A DNA stretch of 64,000 bases from Solanum dulcamara (taxonomy: Eukaryota > Streptophyta > Magnoliopsida > Solanales > Solanaceae), in contig NC_077243.1 of assembly GCF_947179165.1 (NCBI RefSeq), positions 47,322,501 through 47,386,500 on the forward strand, read 5' to 3'. The position numbers and the translations under genes were made by a program. The first letter of the stretch is position 1. Each line of letters opens with the position of its first letter. Of the stretch, positions 1-11,819 are shown piece after piece. Under the pieces are notes generated by a model that did no database searches, was not told where the DNA came from, and saw nothing but the letters and a program-made list of their open reading frames with translations.

Positions 1-1613
1 CTCGGTATAATAATTGTCATGGACTATCATTTGAGGATCAAAATGATTATCATCTCAAGTATCCTCTAAATGTCATTAGGGGTCATATCCATGAAGTCTC
101 AAGAGTCCTAGACTTTTATTGAGGTAATACCAAATGGATTATGCAATCAGAGACACTTATCATCATAGAGTTCTTAGGCACGGGAGCTCATACATTTAAT
201 TAGTATTCATCATATAGGGATTTGAGGGTAGTAGTTCAACTACTTCAAGAACTTTGATATTAAGAAATGAATAGGAGTTATAGTTCATGATTCTCATGCA
301 TCCAGTTACTATTTCATGTACAGAAGGCTCGGGGGTGATAGCTCAGCTACCTTAAGCGCCTTAGCATCTAGAAGTGAACACGAGTCAATAGGCTCTACAT
401 ATATTACCTTTTATCCTATAGAAGCCTTAAAAGGCAATAGCTCAACTATTACAAGAGTTCTACCATCACGAAGTAGATAAGAATTATGAACTATACTCGG
501 AGCTTTATGAATGGAATTATTCCCATGTTTCATATACCAACCATTCATAATGTATTTCTAAAACATGCCCAGAAGAAAAGAGAGACAGGCTTCACATATT
601 TATGCCAAGAACATGCCAAGAGAAAGCTTCACATACCTCTTACGGCTCTTTATCTCGTTCGTCTTGTTGTCCTCTGAACCTAAGTAATATAAAAGAAACA
701 TGAATATTAATAACACTTGGCTTTCCAGCATCTTAGGTTACATATAAGTATTCATAGAACTCAACTCTTCGCTCTCCTCCTCGATTAGTTCTTTAACTAG
801 TTTAAAGAGTTACCGGAAATTGGGCAGCATATCCCCCATAATATTCCCTATCCGAATTCCCAATTACATACCTAATTACTACATCCAACCAACAACAACA
901 ACCTGCAGCTCATATACAAGTAAAACATGGCAACATTACACAGTATAAACTCCACCCAACTTGTTGAAAATTGTAATACCAAAATAGGGTTTCTAGTCTT
1001 TGTTTCACAAAACCTTTAATTATACGAAACGAGGGGTCGTGTGGGTGAAACAAGCAGCACACAATCCCATTTTAAAATACATTTAGGACCTGCAACACAT
1101 CACCACACACCTGCAAAAGCACCCCACACGCACAACACCCCATTTCGTCTACAATTTAACTACGACGACTTCACTTTCGATTGTTTCTATCGTCAAGCAT
1201 TTCCACGACTTTTTTTATACTTCCATCAGTATACAAGGTATATAATACACTAAATAACAACCCCATAATGTCCATATGTAAAGGATAAGTCTTACCTTAG
1301 CCGAAATTAACCAAAAACTCATCAAAACTCGCCTCGGAACTTCTCTAGTCGCGCTGAAACTGTGTGGACTATTTGCTGTCCATTTTGTCTGCACCAAGTC
1401 ATGATTTTATACTTATAATTCCTCCATATCATTGTGTTATACACTGAATAATTAATTTACGAAATGAAATTGGGACTTACCTATTTTTTCCTTCTAGCCA
1501 CCACACTTTTCTCTCTCAGCTTAGGGTTTTCATTTTATTGTGTTGCTGAAGTTTTTGGTGCTTTGCTGCAGGTTTTTGGATAATTAACTGAACCTAAGAT
1601 TCATTTTAACATG

Positions 1614-1620
1614 TATATAT
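1614..1620 (-). promoter_or_regulatory. Putative TATA box of LTR J
   Basis: TATATAT lies just downstream, in minus-strand sense, of the GACATGTGTCACCTCC motif. The same order occurs in copy D, where TATATATT is at 29789-29796 after an equivalent motif. Conservation in two independent copies on opposite strands supports a promoter element of the LTR U3 region. The transcription start itself is not visible. Confidence 0.5.
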
Positions 1621-1712
1621 GGGCTTCCTTGGAGGTGACACATGTCATCCCCTTAGGGTGACATGTGTCGAGCCATAATTGGCCACCGTATCATGCTGCC
1701 ACCTAGGGGCTG

Positions 1713-1832
1713 CCACGTGGAAGTGGGGTCCACCCCCAAGGAGCTGTATTACCTACTTGACCCTAAGTAGGTGCATCACCTTCTTGCTTGAGGTGCTGCC
1801 ACATGCCACTCCTCCATTGGCTGCCACGTGTC
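1713..1832 (-). promoter_or_regulatory. Paired G-box motifs in LTR U3
   Basis: CCACGTGG at 1713-1720 and GCCACGTGTC at 1823-1832 are two G-box cores (CACGTG) upstream, in minus-strand sense, of the TATA box. Related CACATGTC and GACATGTG motifs lie between them and the TATA box. G-boxes bind bZIP and bHLH factors in plants. Whether they act here is inference. Copy D has the decayed form CACATG at matching places. Confidence 0.4.
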
Positions 1833-2193
1833 GTCTTTTCCCCTTCCTCGTGAGTTCGTAATCTCATCTTATTTTAGGAGCCTATGTAATCCATTCTACA
1901 TAAGCTTGGTATGTCCTTAAGCAACTCAAGTGTATAAGATTCTAAATTAGTAGCTTATGTAGGTAAATCGAGTCCTACGTCTCATTACTTGGCCTCCAAT
2001 TCCTTTCGAATTCTTATTACTCTATTTCCAACCTTCTCTACTATAGGGTATCATATTCACCTTTCCTTGGAGTTGTTTGATAGTGTCATAGCTTATCCGG
2101 CTCACATGATGACTTCTAAGAACCTTAAGAGCCTTCTCAGAAACTTAAGAAGCTTACAAAGCGTTCCAAGATACCAAAGTACAGGATGTAACA

Positions 2194-2870
2194 CTAGCGG
2201 ATATCTTGAGGTATCAAATCGTGAGGTGAAGCAAATCTTTCAAAAAACTATCAATGTTACAAGAAAGGACTAGGCTATCAAACTAGATGAAGCGCTCTGG
2301 GCCTACCGGACTGCATACAAAACACCAATTGGCACTTCACCATTCCATATGGTGTTCTAAAAAGCATGTCATCTGCTGGTAGAACTAGATCACCAAGCAT
2401 ATTGGGCCATCAACAAATTGAACCTAGACCCAAAATTCGCAGGTAGAAAGCGTATGGATCAGCTTCATAAATTGGAGGAATTCAGACTCCGTGCTTATGA
2501 GAATGCAAAGCTGTATAAAGAGAAGATGAAGCGATGGCATAACAAGTATATAGTCGCTTAAACATTTGAGCCAGGTCAAAAAGTATTGTTTTTTAACTCG
2601 CGTTTGCATCTTTTTCCAAGTAAGCTTCGATCAAAATGGAGTGGACCATTTGAGATGGTGCGAATGTCGGCACATGGAGCCTTGGAACTATGGAATCGTG
2701 TCAAATCGACCACATTCATGGTAAATGGCCAGCTTGTTAAGCACTATTTTGGACAAGAGTCGATGGTGAGGAAGAAAGAATTGAGCTTGATAATGAATGA
2801 AGCTACAACTGAATTGTGCTGCAACTTTAAATTAGGCTCTGGGCAGGAGGCAATGCGTGAGGTAGTGTAA
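2194..2870 (+). pseudogene. Athila-type integrase C-terminal region, broken
   Basis: This is the end of a Ty3/gypsy integrase of the Athila kind. The frame opens within the C-terminal half of the catalytic core (EVSNREVKQIF, the region of the last catalytic Glu). It continues through the hallmark ALWAYRTAYKTPIGTSPF, a Lys-rich helix (YENAKLYKEKMKRWHNK) and the segment FEPGQKVLFFNSRL followed by KLRSKWSGPFEMV. One frame is kept throughout but has three stops, at 2271-2273 (TAG where Trp is expected), 2358-2360 and 2559-2561. The 5' side is lost to the LTR J insertion. The enzyme would be inactive. Assignment to Athila rests on this motif set and on the env-like ORF that follows. Confidence 0.85.
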
Positions 2871-4077
2871 AATATATATATTTTTTTATTATTAGAGGTT
2901 ATAATGGATATTTTTGTTTGGTAAACTTTTATTTTGTTTTAGTGTATAATTAGGATAGTATAAGTTATTCATGAAAACATAAAATAAAATAAAAATAGAG
3001 TTTGGATGAGCCCTGCATAGTGAGGTCCACGACAAGTCAGCGTTGCGGACTTGCTCCATCACAGTTCAATATTTTCCCAAGTATGATTTCAAATATTTTT
3101 GGTGAAAATAAATCTCAAGTAAAGTGTGCGCCAGGTCTACATTGTAGAACTGGCTTATTTTAGTACAAATTGAATTTTGGAATTTGTTGGCACACTAAAC
3201 AGTAAGGTCTGCAAAAAGTTTGCATCGCGGACCTGAGACATTTTTCGGCATCTTTCATTTAAAAACACAAGTTCAACCCAGTTTTAATAGTTTTAGGCGA
3301 CCAAATCTATTTTAAACACCAAAATTGATCCATTCAACAAGGTATGTGTTCTTGAATGTCTTTTATGATATAAATGATTAAAATTTACATAAGTAAATTC
3401 TTGGGCCTTAGGTTTTGACTCATTGTAATTGATTTTCATTATTCTTAGATTGACATGCTGATGGGTATGTAAAATTGCTAAGAAATTGATTGTTGTGGTT
3501 AATTGATTATGGGTTTAGTTATTGAACTCTAACCCTAATTTTGATGTTAGAAAGAATTGAATGTTTGTGGTTATTATGGATAATGTGTATTGAATTCTTG
3601 AGTAAACATCCATAGAGTATTGTGTTGAAGTTGGTTTGATTTGTGAAAATGGTGTGGGGTGAAGTTTTTATTGTATTAAAACTTGGGTTGAAAACATGCT
3701 TGTAGTAGTAGTGATCATATATGCACATTTCTGCTTGAACTTAAATATTATGTTGTGTTAATCATGAGTTTACCCAATGAGTTCAGTGTGGGGTGATGTA
3801 GTAGTGTTCTAAATTCTTGGGTTAAAATGGCGTGAGTTATTGAATTATGTATGTTTCTTTTTGAGGGATATGCTAGATTACTGGAGGCTACTTTGAATTC
3901 ATATAGTGTTGGATTCACCATGTTGATTATTTGAAGTGTGGGTTGGTTTACTAGCATTTATGGATATAGTATTCAAATGAAGGGAAGTCTGAGTACCTTC
4001 ATATTACATGCATGCTAATGAAATGTTTAAGTGTGGGGTACTGGGCCTAAAGTTCAAATACACATTTAGGTTCTTAT
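2871..4077 (+). other. Non-coding spacer of Athila-type element
   Basis: No reading frame is found between the integrase and the env-like ORF. The stretch is AT-rich. It contains two copies of an imperfect palindromic cassette at 3025-3050 and 3206-3233 (arms related to GTCCGCGA and TCGCGGAC). It also has three purine-rich G-runs of the form GTGTGGGGT at 3653, 3786 and 4031. Such spacers usually carry the splice acceptor or subgenomic start for the env-like ORF in Athila elements; none is proven here. Confidence 0.6.
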
Positions 4078-5266
4078 ATGTTGTTTTTGGGTGGCTTTTC
4101 TACAGAAAAAATGTCATCTAGCCAAAGGCCCAGAAAGGAACCAACAAGCCCTGGAAGCAAGAAAAGAGAGAGAGGGGCACTCTCTATACCACCTGCCCCA
4201 CCTATGCCTCAAGTCCAATCTCATCGAGTTGACTTGAAAATGGTATATCCAACAGGGAAAAATTGGTACAAGCGACACACAAATTCTTTCTATCTCTCCG
4301 ATATGACAATTGACGAAGAAAAATTGGCCAGAGACTACCCCCAAATTATGAGGAGAATAGACAAACTGAACATGCATTTCTTGTTCACTGACCCAAAGTC
4401 GTGCAATTTGCATGTGGTATGGGAATTTTATTCAAATTATCAACCTAATCATCGCACTCATTATATCACAGTGCGAGGGGTTGATGTTCCTCTATCTCCA
4501 ATGGCCACAAATGAGATATTGGGTACTCAAGAACTGCCTACCACTGCCTTGATAGATTTGAATATTCAACCACCATACAGGAATGTCTGACATATATTAT
4601 GTGGGCCTAGGTAAATAGTAAAGTGGGTACATCATGGGCTTCGGGATACCACAACACGTTCTCAAATGCTCATCTTAACAAAGAAGCATATGTGTGGGTG
4701 AAAATTGTTATGCACAGCCTTATTTCAGGCCTCCACAACACAAAAATAATGTGGGCCATAGTGTGCTTGGTCTATTCCCTTATAAAAGGGATAGACGTAA
4801 ATATAGGTGTTCTTATCAAATCTACTATCCGAAAGTGTAGAGTCCATCGAGGTAGAGGGTCTGTATTTTGAGGCCTCATAATGGAAATATGTCAAAGGGC
4901 CGGGGTCCCCAAGGACCAACATGATTATATGGCCCCCCTTCCCTCAGATTCTTATGATGTCATAAAAGTTAAGGGGACACACTACACTCACAGCCCAGTC
5001 CTCAATACATAGGTGTTCACGAGATGCGATGATATGATAACAGCCTACACGTTAGACCTAATTTTTATGAGCCTACTAAAGATGACATCCCTACGGATAA
5101 AGATAGGAGGAGGACCGGCTCAGATGTGGAGTCAGATTTTGATGCCATAGAGTTTGACCCTTTGGCAGTGGAAGATCCAATTGCTGGTAGGCTGATGGAT
5201 GAGTAGATATGGAGGTCTACTACCTTGTGCTCCTAAGGACAGTGCCCAACTCTAAGTGTGGGGTGG
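4078..5266 (+). pseudogene. Env-like second ORF of Athila-type element, degraded
   Basis: A 170-codon open frame (4078-4590) is followed by degraded coding-like sequence to about 5260. The N-terminal 50 residues are Ser, Pro and basic rich. The rest matches the plant transposon domain found in ORF2 of Athila elements: a RDYPQIMRRIDKLNM-like segment, WEFYSNY, then VRGVDVPLSPMATNEILGT and a PPYRNV end. No signal peptide or clear membrane helix is visible, so an envelope role is only by position. A second ATG at 4111 (MSSSQRP) is the likelier start. The continuation holds several stops, then an acidic segment near 5100-5200. The region closes at a purine-rich tract (5254-5266). Confidence 0.7.
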
Positions 5267-6787
5267 AATATCTGTTTAATTAAAATATATCTGTTTATTT
5301 TTGTTAGTTTGATATTTTGGTTTATATGTTTACTTTTCTTAGATTTATGTTGTGGTATATCTAGATTGGTACTTGTTTATTTTTATCAATATTGATGTTT
5401 TGGTTTATCTTAAATGTTTGATGTCGTTTAAATTTTTTTTACTTATCAACTGAATTTGGGTTTCATGGAATTTGTTTTCGATTCTTTGGCCATGGATAGT
5501 TCTTTTGAAATGTATAATTATTTTTTTTAGATATTTGTAATGTAGATAAAATATTTTTCCAAACTATCAGATTGCATAGGTAGTAGCTGAAATGATTGAT
5601 GAAACACTGAATAAATTGAGACACCTAAGATTCTGTTGTTAGATTTAGTATAATGTTGAATTCATGTGATTGTGGTTGAAAATTCTGAAGAACTATCATT
5701 CTAAAATTAAACATATGCAGTTTGAATAAAGTTAATTTTATAATCCGTGTTGCTCTTGATCGCTAGAACTTGCCTAGTGTATATGAGTAGTGAAAACAAA
5801 GGAAGTTTAGAATTTAGGGAAAGGATCTAGGCAATTCTTTGGTAACCTCATTGTAAAACCACTTGTTGTACCCACCTTAATATAAATCCATAGTTAGCCA
5901 TTTTGAGCCTTTGACTTGATTTTTTGGCAGCCTAGTTTGAAGCCTATTCCTAATTTTTTTCTAAGACAATAATTTTGATCGAAGAAGCCAAGCTCCTTAG
6001 AAGAGAATAAGTAGGAAAGAATTGGGGGTTTACAACATTGTGTTACTAAAATTAAAACCATTGGTGCAATTATTTGAAAGAAAATCTTGTGTTAGGGAAG
6101 ACAAGCTTGTGAAAAGTGAAAAGAACACCAACCACATTATGGTTAAAGAGCGTAAAGAAAAGATGAATTCCCCTACACAAATAAATGAATTGAAAGGATA
6201 ATATAACGAAATAACAAAGTGGTAAGAATACGGCTATGAATTACTTGCATGGAGAATGTAGTGTGTTAAAAGCATTTGGGAACCAAGTCACTATACATGT
6301 CCAAATTTCTACCTATCTGTCCCCTAGCCCACATTACTACCTGAAAAAGTCCTAAGTGATCCTTAAGTCTTAGCTTCCTTAATAGAACTACTTAATACAC
6401 TATGGGAAAGCATATGGTTCATCTTTAGCAACTTCTGATTTCATTTGAGAGAGTGAGCGAATTTTGTCTAAATACCCATTGTTGTTGACAAGGAATGTAA
6501 CTGCAAGAGTACGGGTAATTATTTCTTGGTGAGAGCACATGTTTAATGAAGAAATGGTAATTCTGCATGAATTTTAATTTAACAAGCCATATGATTTTAT
6601 TTCATTACAGAGTCAACTCTCAAGTTTATGTGGTGTTGAGTTAGTCAGTTACTTGAACAAAATTAGACGTTTGTGTAATGTATGCTAATTGTGTAATCAT
6701 TGTGGTTTGGTAGAATTGCTTTTTATATCATGTATTTGATATTTTAGGAATAAGATTGGGAGTTTGTTCGAGGACTAACAAAGTTAT
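5267..6787 (+). other. 3' untranslated region of Athila-type element
   Basis: About 1.5 kb of AT-rich sequence between the env-like ORF and the polypurine tract. I see no gene, RNA or repeat array. Its place fits the long 3' non-coding region of Athila elements. Confidence 0.5.
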
Positions 6788-6800
6788 AAGTGTGGGGTGG
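6788..6800 (+). promoter_or_regulatory. Polypurine tract of Athila-type element
   Basis: AAGTGTGGGGTGG lies directly before the proposed LTR start TGATCTTGGG. Polypurine tracts prime plus-strand DNA synthesis in LTR retroelements. The same core recurs at 3653, 3786, 4029 and 5254. Confidence 0.7.
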
Positions 6801-7919
6801 TGATCTTGGGTACATGTATGTGCCCAATAGCAAATAAAACCTATAATTCATTAGTCAAATTGAGAGCAAATTCCTAAAGTTTAGTTCATATTTTTTTTAT
6901 ATTTGTGTATTGTTTAAACCAACCAACATGATTAAATACTTTCAGGGCTAATTGAGAAAGAATGGACATTCAAAACATGATCGTATTGAAAGTTGATCTC
7001 AAAGGAGAAGTTGGGAACAAAATGTGAAGAAAATACACTATAAAGAAGTGTGTCCGCGTCACGCACTGAGCTTTAGTGATTTAAATCTAAAATATGGAAT
7101 TTATTCAACTCGACAATGTGGATTAAAGAAGATGAAGGAATAACTTATTTTTGTGATATTTTCTTCTTTTATTTCAATTGAATTCAAGTTTTTATGTTAG
7201 TAATGATTTATGTAATTATGTTAGAAATGATGAGTGGCTAAATTATCTAGGTCTTGGGTTGTATATTCAAGATGAATGTTTAAATCTTATTTTCTTTTGT
7301 TGAAAATGGGTTTTTGTATGTGATTACTCTTATATTCTTCTTTTGATTGTTTTAATACTTGATCACCATTAAAACAAAATTCTTTGTCCATCAAGAACTC
7401 GAAACACGGAAAGGGGATGGAACACTAGAATAATTCGTGTATAGAATAACTGTGATACATATCTATACACCATGTTTGGTTACTAAACATATCATATGAT
7501 TAATGCATTTTTTGTTTCGTGCTTATCGCCGCTTGATGATGTAGTTAAGTTGTCAACAAGAGTAGGTAATTAGAGGTCGCAAGATCACAATTGTAAAATC
7601 AATCCTATAAATCAATAATCAAAAAACCCATTGGACACCAAAGTAAGGATGTTAGACCGAAATTCTATAAGTGCTACAACCTTGGGACTCTTCTTTAAAT
7701 TGATAAAATTTCTTTAATATCTTTGAATCATTTTCTTATATCATTTTTGGTATAATTATTTTAGATATAAATGAACTCGACCTTTTGAAAACAAGCATGA
7801 ATAATTTGATTCATTGAAAAGCTAACTAACGCCTAATTATATTTTCCTGTGGGTTCTATATTCGGCTCTTAAAAATGTTCACTGTATTACTTTTGAGATT
7901 GTGTACACTTGCGTGTGCA
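6801..7919 (+). mobile_element. Athila-type 3' LTR (K)
   Basis: Begins TGATCTTGGG after the polypurine tract and ends near TTGCGTGTGCA. The final block, GGGTTCTATATTCGGCTC followed by GTACACTTGCGTGTG, is the usual end of Athila LTRs as I recognise them. A cassette GTCCGCGTCACGCAC lies at 7052-7066. The LTR directly abuts the chromovirus gag of F at 7920, which suggests K was inserted in F. The other K LTR and its target duplication are outside the window. Confidence 0.65.
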
Positions 7920-8918
7920 TTAGGATGCAACAGGACCCATTGAAGTTTCCCTGATGCCTTATCCTCTTATCACTCCCCCCTTGGATTGATGATGAATCAT
8001 CTCTATGGTGCGAGCATGGTCTATGAAATCCAGGAAAGAGCGGTCCACAGAAACTAAATGCTCTATCTCTAATCTCACGTGGAGCCTCAACCCATGCATA
8101 ACACATCATATTCACTCCTCCTCTATGGGTAGAATCATAGTGGCATATCGGAATAGATGGTGGAATCTATCCTCATACTCGGTGAATGTCATGTGACCCT
8201 ACTCCAACCGAGTAAACTAATCGCAAAGTCAGTCCCTAACGCTCCTAGAGATGTATCTAGCCAAATATGCCTCTGAGAACTGAGCCCATGACAATAGTAG
8301 TGACCCATCTAGCCTGGTCTGTAAGTTGGAGTGCCACCACTGTCTGGCTGATCCACGGAACTGGTGAGCAGTAAATTCGTCCCCTCTGGACTACATAAGA
8401 CCCAAGGATTGAAGTTTCTCCTAGCAAGTAGTCAGAACCTCCATGGCATCCTAAACAATGGCGCCAGAAAATGCCGGGGGTGACAGCCTCTAAAAAAACA
8501 CCCAACATCTTCTTCTCCTATAAGGACATGACACTCTCTGGAACTGCTGGTGGGGATGTAACATCTAGTAGGAGTGGCTGAACCTCAGGTGCTGCTGGTG
8601 GTGCTGGTTGGTCCATAGTGTTGGCATATCCGCAGCTGGGGTTGGGGCCTATGGTATTACCTTGATAGCTGTGAGGAGCTGAACAATCATTTCTTGTAAT
8701 GCTGGGATCATAACTGGTACGGATGAAGGCTATGCTGCTAGTAGTATCCCTTCTGGCTGAAGAGGAATAGCGGCAAATTAATAGTCCTCTGCTTGCTTGG
8801 GAGTTATAGCTGAATGGAAGACAGGTGCTTCTCCCTTGCCTGTGCCATGGGGAAAACCTCTAAAAATGCCCAGTCCTGGTGGGTCACCGCCACCGGTAGT
8901 TCTGCGTGTATGATCCAT
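7920..8918 (-). pseudogene. Chromovirus F gag, N-terminal part, broken
   Basis: Minus-strand gag opening MDHTRRTTGGGDPP from an ATG at 8918. Pieces of the retrotransposon gag domain are readable: SPPAFSGA, then QWWHSNLQTR, SWAQFSEAYLARY and MTFTEYEDRF. A GSDKRIRHQG segment comes just before the join to the Athila LTR. Many stops and frame changes break it. Gag would form the virus-like particle. The remaining gag and pol of F are not in the window, presumably to the left of K. The gene lies 190 bp after the primer site. Confidence 0.75.
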
Positions 8919-9108
8919 CCCTGCGAAAGAGTGGAACAATGAGATTTTATCAAACTAGTAAGACACATAACTGCACGAAATGATACAATATAAAGAACAT
9001 TCTAATGATATCATGTAGCCTCTCGATGATAAGTCACGAATGTCTTCGTACCGATCCGTATGACTCTATTATATGTTAGCTATGGAAAACGGAGACCATT
9101 GAACCTGG

Positions 9109-9120
9109 GCTCTAATACCA
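9109..9120 (-). promoter_or_regulatory. Primer binding site of F
   Basis: On the minus strand this reads TGGTATTAGAGC, one mismatch from the TGGTATCAGAGC complement of initiator tRNA-Met. It lies 3 bases after the LTR end TTGTGACA. It sets the 5' LTR of F on the right and its gag on the left. Confidence 0.85.
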
Positions 9121-9123
9121 ACT

Positions 9124-11819
9124 TGTCACAATGTGATTTCTCAGGTCATGATGGCACATACCATAACCCCCAATAGGTAAGCCAAACCTATAACCTGGAA
9201 CTACAAGTAAAGGGTATAAAGGAGGAATATTCAACAAAACTAAGAGAACCGAACAAAAACCGAAATAAGGAGAAACTAGATAAATATACACAAGATACAA
9301 AAATATGAATCTCTCCCAGAAGCTGGAAGTCACTAGTATAGAGCTTCTACCAAAATAAAACAAATACAATTCCCAAAAGTGGACCAAAAAATATAAAACA
9401 CCGATTAGTCTCAAATGTACAGAAAGACAGGCCATCCAAGCTAAAGGAGATAAAAATAATCTCAGAACGACATATGCTCACCTTGGTCTCCGGAATTAGT
9501 TGTAGTAGGCTCAATCTAACTACAACGGTAGCTGGTGCTCGGTCCTGCATCATGAAAGTAGATACAGACTATAGTATGAGTACCAGATATAAGGTACCCA
9601 ATAGGCATCATAGGCCGGCTGAGTAAAAAAGGTAAAAACAATATGGAAAAGAGGAATAAGCCTAAATAAGAGTCATAATAAGCATCTAAGATCAGGAAGG
9701 TAAATATCCCAACTAACAGAAAGGTACAAAGTTGGAAGACTACACCTAGCTACACCCAACTAGGACCCCAAAAGCCAAGTTAGAACACACATGCACAAGT
9801 TTAAATAAAACTCGGATGGATCCCCATAAGCCCGTTGGGTATACAAAATATCTATGAATGCAAAGACTAGAAACTAAGAATCTGTGATACCAAGAACTGA
9901 AGAACCATATTATTCCCAAACCAAGAATCTTTGAGAATCGATCAACCATGCATGCTTTAGGGGTCGAGGGCTTGATTGACACTTGGATGCTCGTTCGAAT
10001 TCTCAATATGGTCAAGGCTGGGACTAGGACACGAATACTCTCCATAATCCATCAGTACGGTTGAGGCTTGGACAAGGATTCGAATACTCGCCATACTTTC
10101 AAGTTGGTAGAGGTCAGGACTAGGACCCGAAGCATGAGATTAAAGCCGGGACTGGGACTCGGATGCTCAGGGATGATTTAGTTGATGGTGCCAAATAACC
10201 TCATTTCCAATTGGACACTAACAATTTTTGAGAATTCTCTTTCACGATGAACCAAACCAATATTTCACATGGGCTTCAATCGAAATCGAAACAAGCTGAA
10301 AAAGAAGACTAGCATCACCAACTCTCTTAAAAGTCAAAATCATAGAAAATTATGGATAAGGTAATTCATAAGAGAAACTTTACCGCCTAGCTAAGGACAA
10401 CTACCAGATACTAGCCTGCTACATCATTCTACAAGGATCTAAGCCCGCCGGAGTGATGCTGGGTATATAAATAAGTTTCACAAGCTATACTAAGGTCAAC
10501 ATGCTCCATAGTACCAAGATATATTTAATCAACGCCATTTACACTACCAATAATTAATTAAGAGGATCACATGCTTCCAATTACCCAAATTACCCGATAA
10601 AAAGCCTAAAACAAGATTTCTAACACCTAAGAAATGTAAATAAGCTAGCCAATCCAAATTACATCAATCTCAACATGAATTCACACATTCCAGTTCAATC
10701 TAAAAAAAAGTTGTAGCCTACCTATAAGATGGATACGCGCGCTCCAAATTACTTTATCGGAGCTTTTCCTTTTTGCACTGCCTCAAAATGTTGTCATGCT
10801 GTAAAAAACAAATTCACAATGCCAATATGGTCTTTATGAAATTAATATTATCAACTTTGAAGACAGGCCAATTTTAAGGTCAAAAATAATGGGAATGCAC
10901 GTCCCATGCCAGAATTTCAGGACTAATCCCAAAAAACTATCCTAATCAACCCCCGAAATCATATGCCAAATTGGGACACAATTTTTAAAAACTCCACAAA
11001 TCGGGTCATCCGTCAACACCCAATATAGGTCACAATCAATAACAAAAGCAATAGCTATTTACACAAAAACACCAAAACAAAGCCTCAACAGCTGAAACCA
11101 ACTATACAATGACGTTTCTCACAAAACCCCCATAACTTAGTACCAATAATTTCCAAAATTGGACTTAAAACGCCCAATAAACCAGTCCCCAAAGCATATC
11201 AAAACCCCATTCCAAAATTTAACAAAACCAGCAACTAAAATCTTAATTTTTACGTCAATCAAACTCCCCTAATCAGTTTCTGATAGTAACACAACGTTCT
11301 ACTTGAAATTCCATGCGGGATAGGCTTTTGAATTTCTCAAATCGGACCTAAATTGGCAAAGAAATCACTTCTCAAAATTCTCAAAAATTTCATTTCAAAA
11401 ATAATAAAAGACAATTGTTAAATGCAGAATTTACCTCAAACAGAGTTCCCAAATCACTTTATGACCTTACTAATGTGGTATTCTCAAAAATCCCTTCAAT
11501 TTGGACCTCTGAATCACTGAAATGGTGCTCAAAATAGTGGATAAATCAATTGTCAAAGTTGGGACTTAAATATGAAAAATTTGCGGTGAATAATAACCGT
11601 GATGAATAGTGATAGCATAGTCAAAAATTTGTTTTTTGATGCTCCAGACTCATCCGGAGTCCCATGAACGCAAATCATATATTAATTTTGATTGTAAACA
11701 ATATTCTAGATTCAATGGTGTAGTTGAAATTTCTTTTTGACAAAAAGTGGGTCCACACCCAAGTGTCATTTTGAGCCTTATTCCCCGATAGGCCTTAGGT
11801 ATTAGATCGGAAGCCTCGG
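9124..11819 (-). mobile_element. F 5' LTR, first part
   Basis: Starts TGTCACA at the primer site side. It contains the shared LTR blocks of this chromovirus group (GGTCATGATGGCAC, then GTAAGCC, AGGCATCATAGGCCG, and GGTGATGCTGG-like text). It is interrupted at 11819 by element G and resumes at 19046-19497, giving an LTR of about 3.15 kb. No gene inside. Confidence 0.8.

Larger units (their letters stand above)
1..2193 (-). mobile_element. D-type Ty3/gypsy LTR (J), cut by window edge
   Basis: The right end reads GGATGTAACA, so on the minus strand the LTR opens TGTTACATCC. This parallels TGTTACACCC at 29166, the start of the plus-strand copy D. Both continue with a run of CTTAAG-type repeats, a stretch rich in CACATGTC and CACGTG motifs, a TATA box, and a conserved block around 760-1030 (GGGCAGCAT and ACCCACACGAC-like text on the minus strand). 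A further block at 590-650 matches D near 30925-30980. No coding capacity is seen; the short ORFs here are chance. The LTR interrupts the integrase of the Athila-type element, which resumes at 2194. The other end lies outside the window, so the target duplication cannot be read. Confidence 0.8.

Noticed and set aside
1041..1253. Short plus-strand ORF in LTR J
   Set aside because: It is antisense to a conserved LTR block and lost in copy D.
9112..9435. 107-codon hydrophobic ORF at the F LTR end
   Set aside because: It spans the primer site and LTR end; the equivalent place in B, C and H has no such frame.
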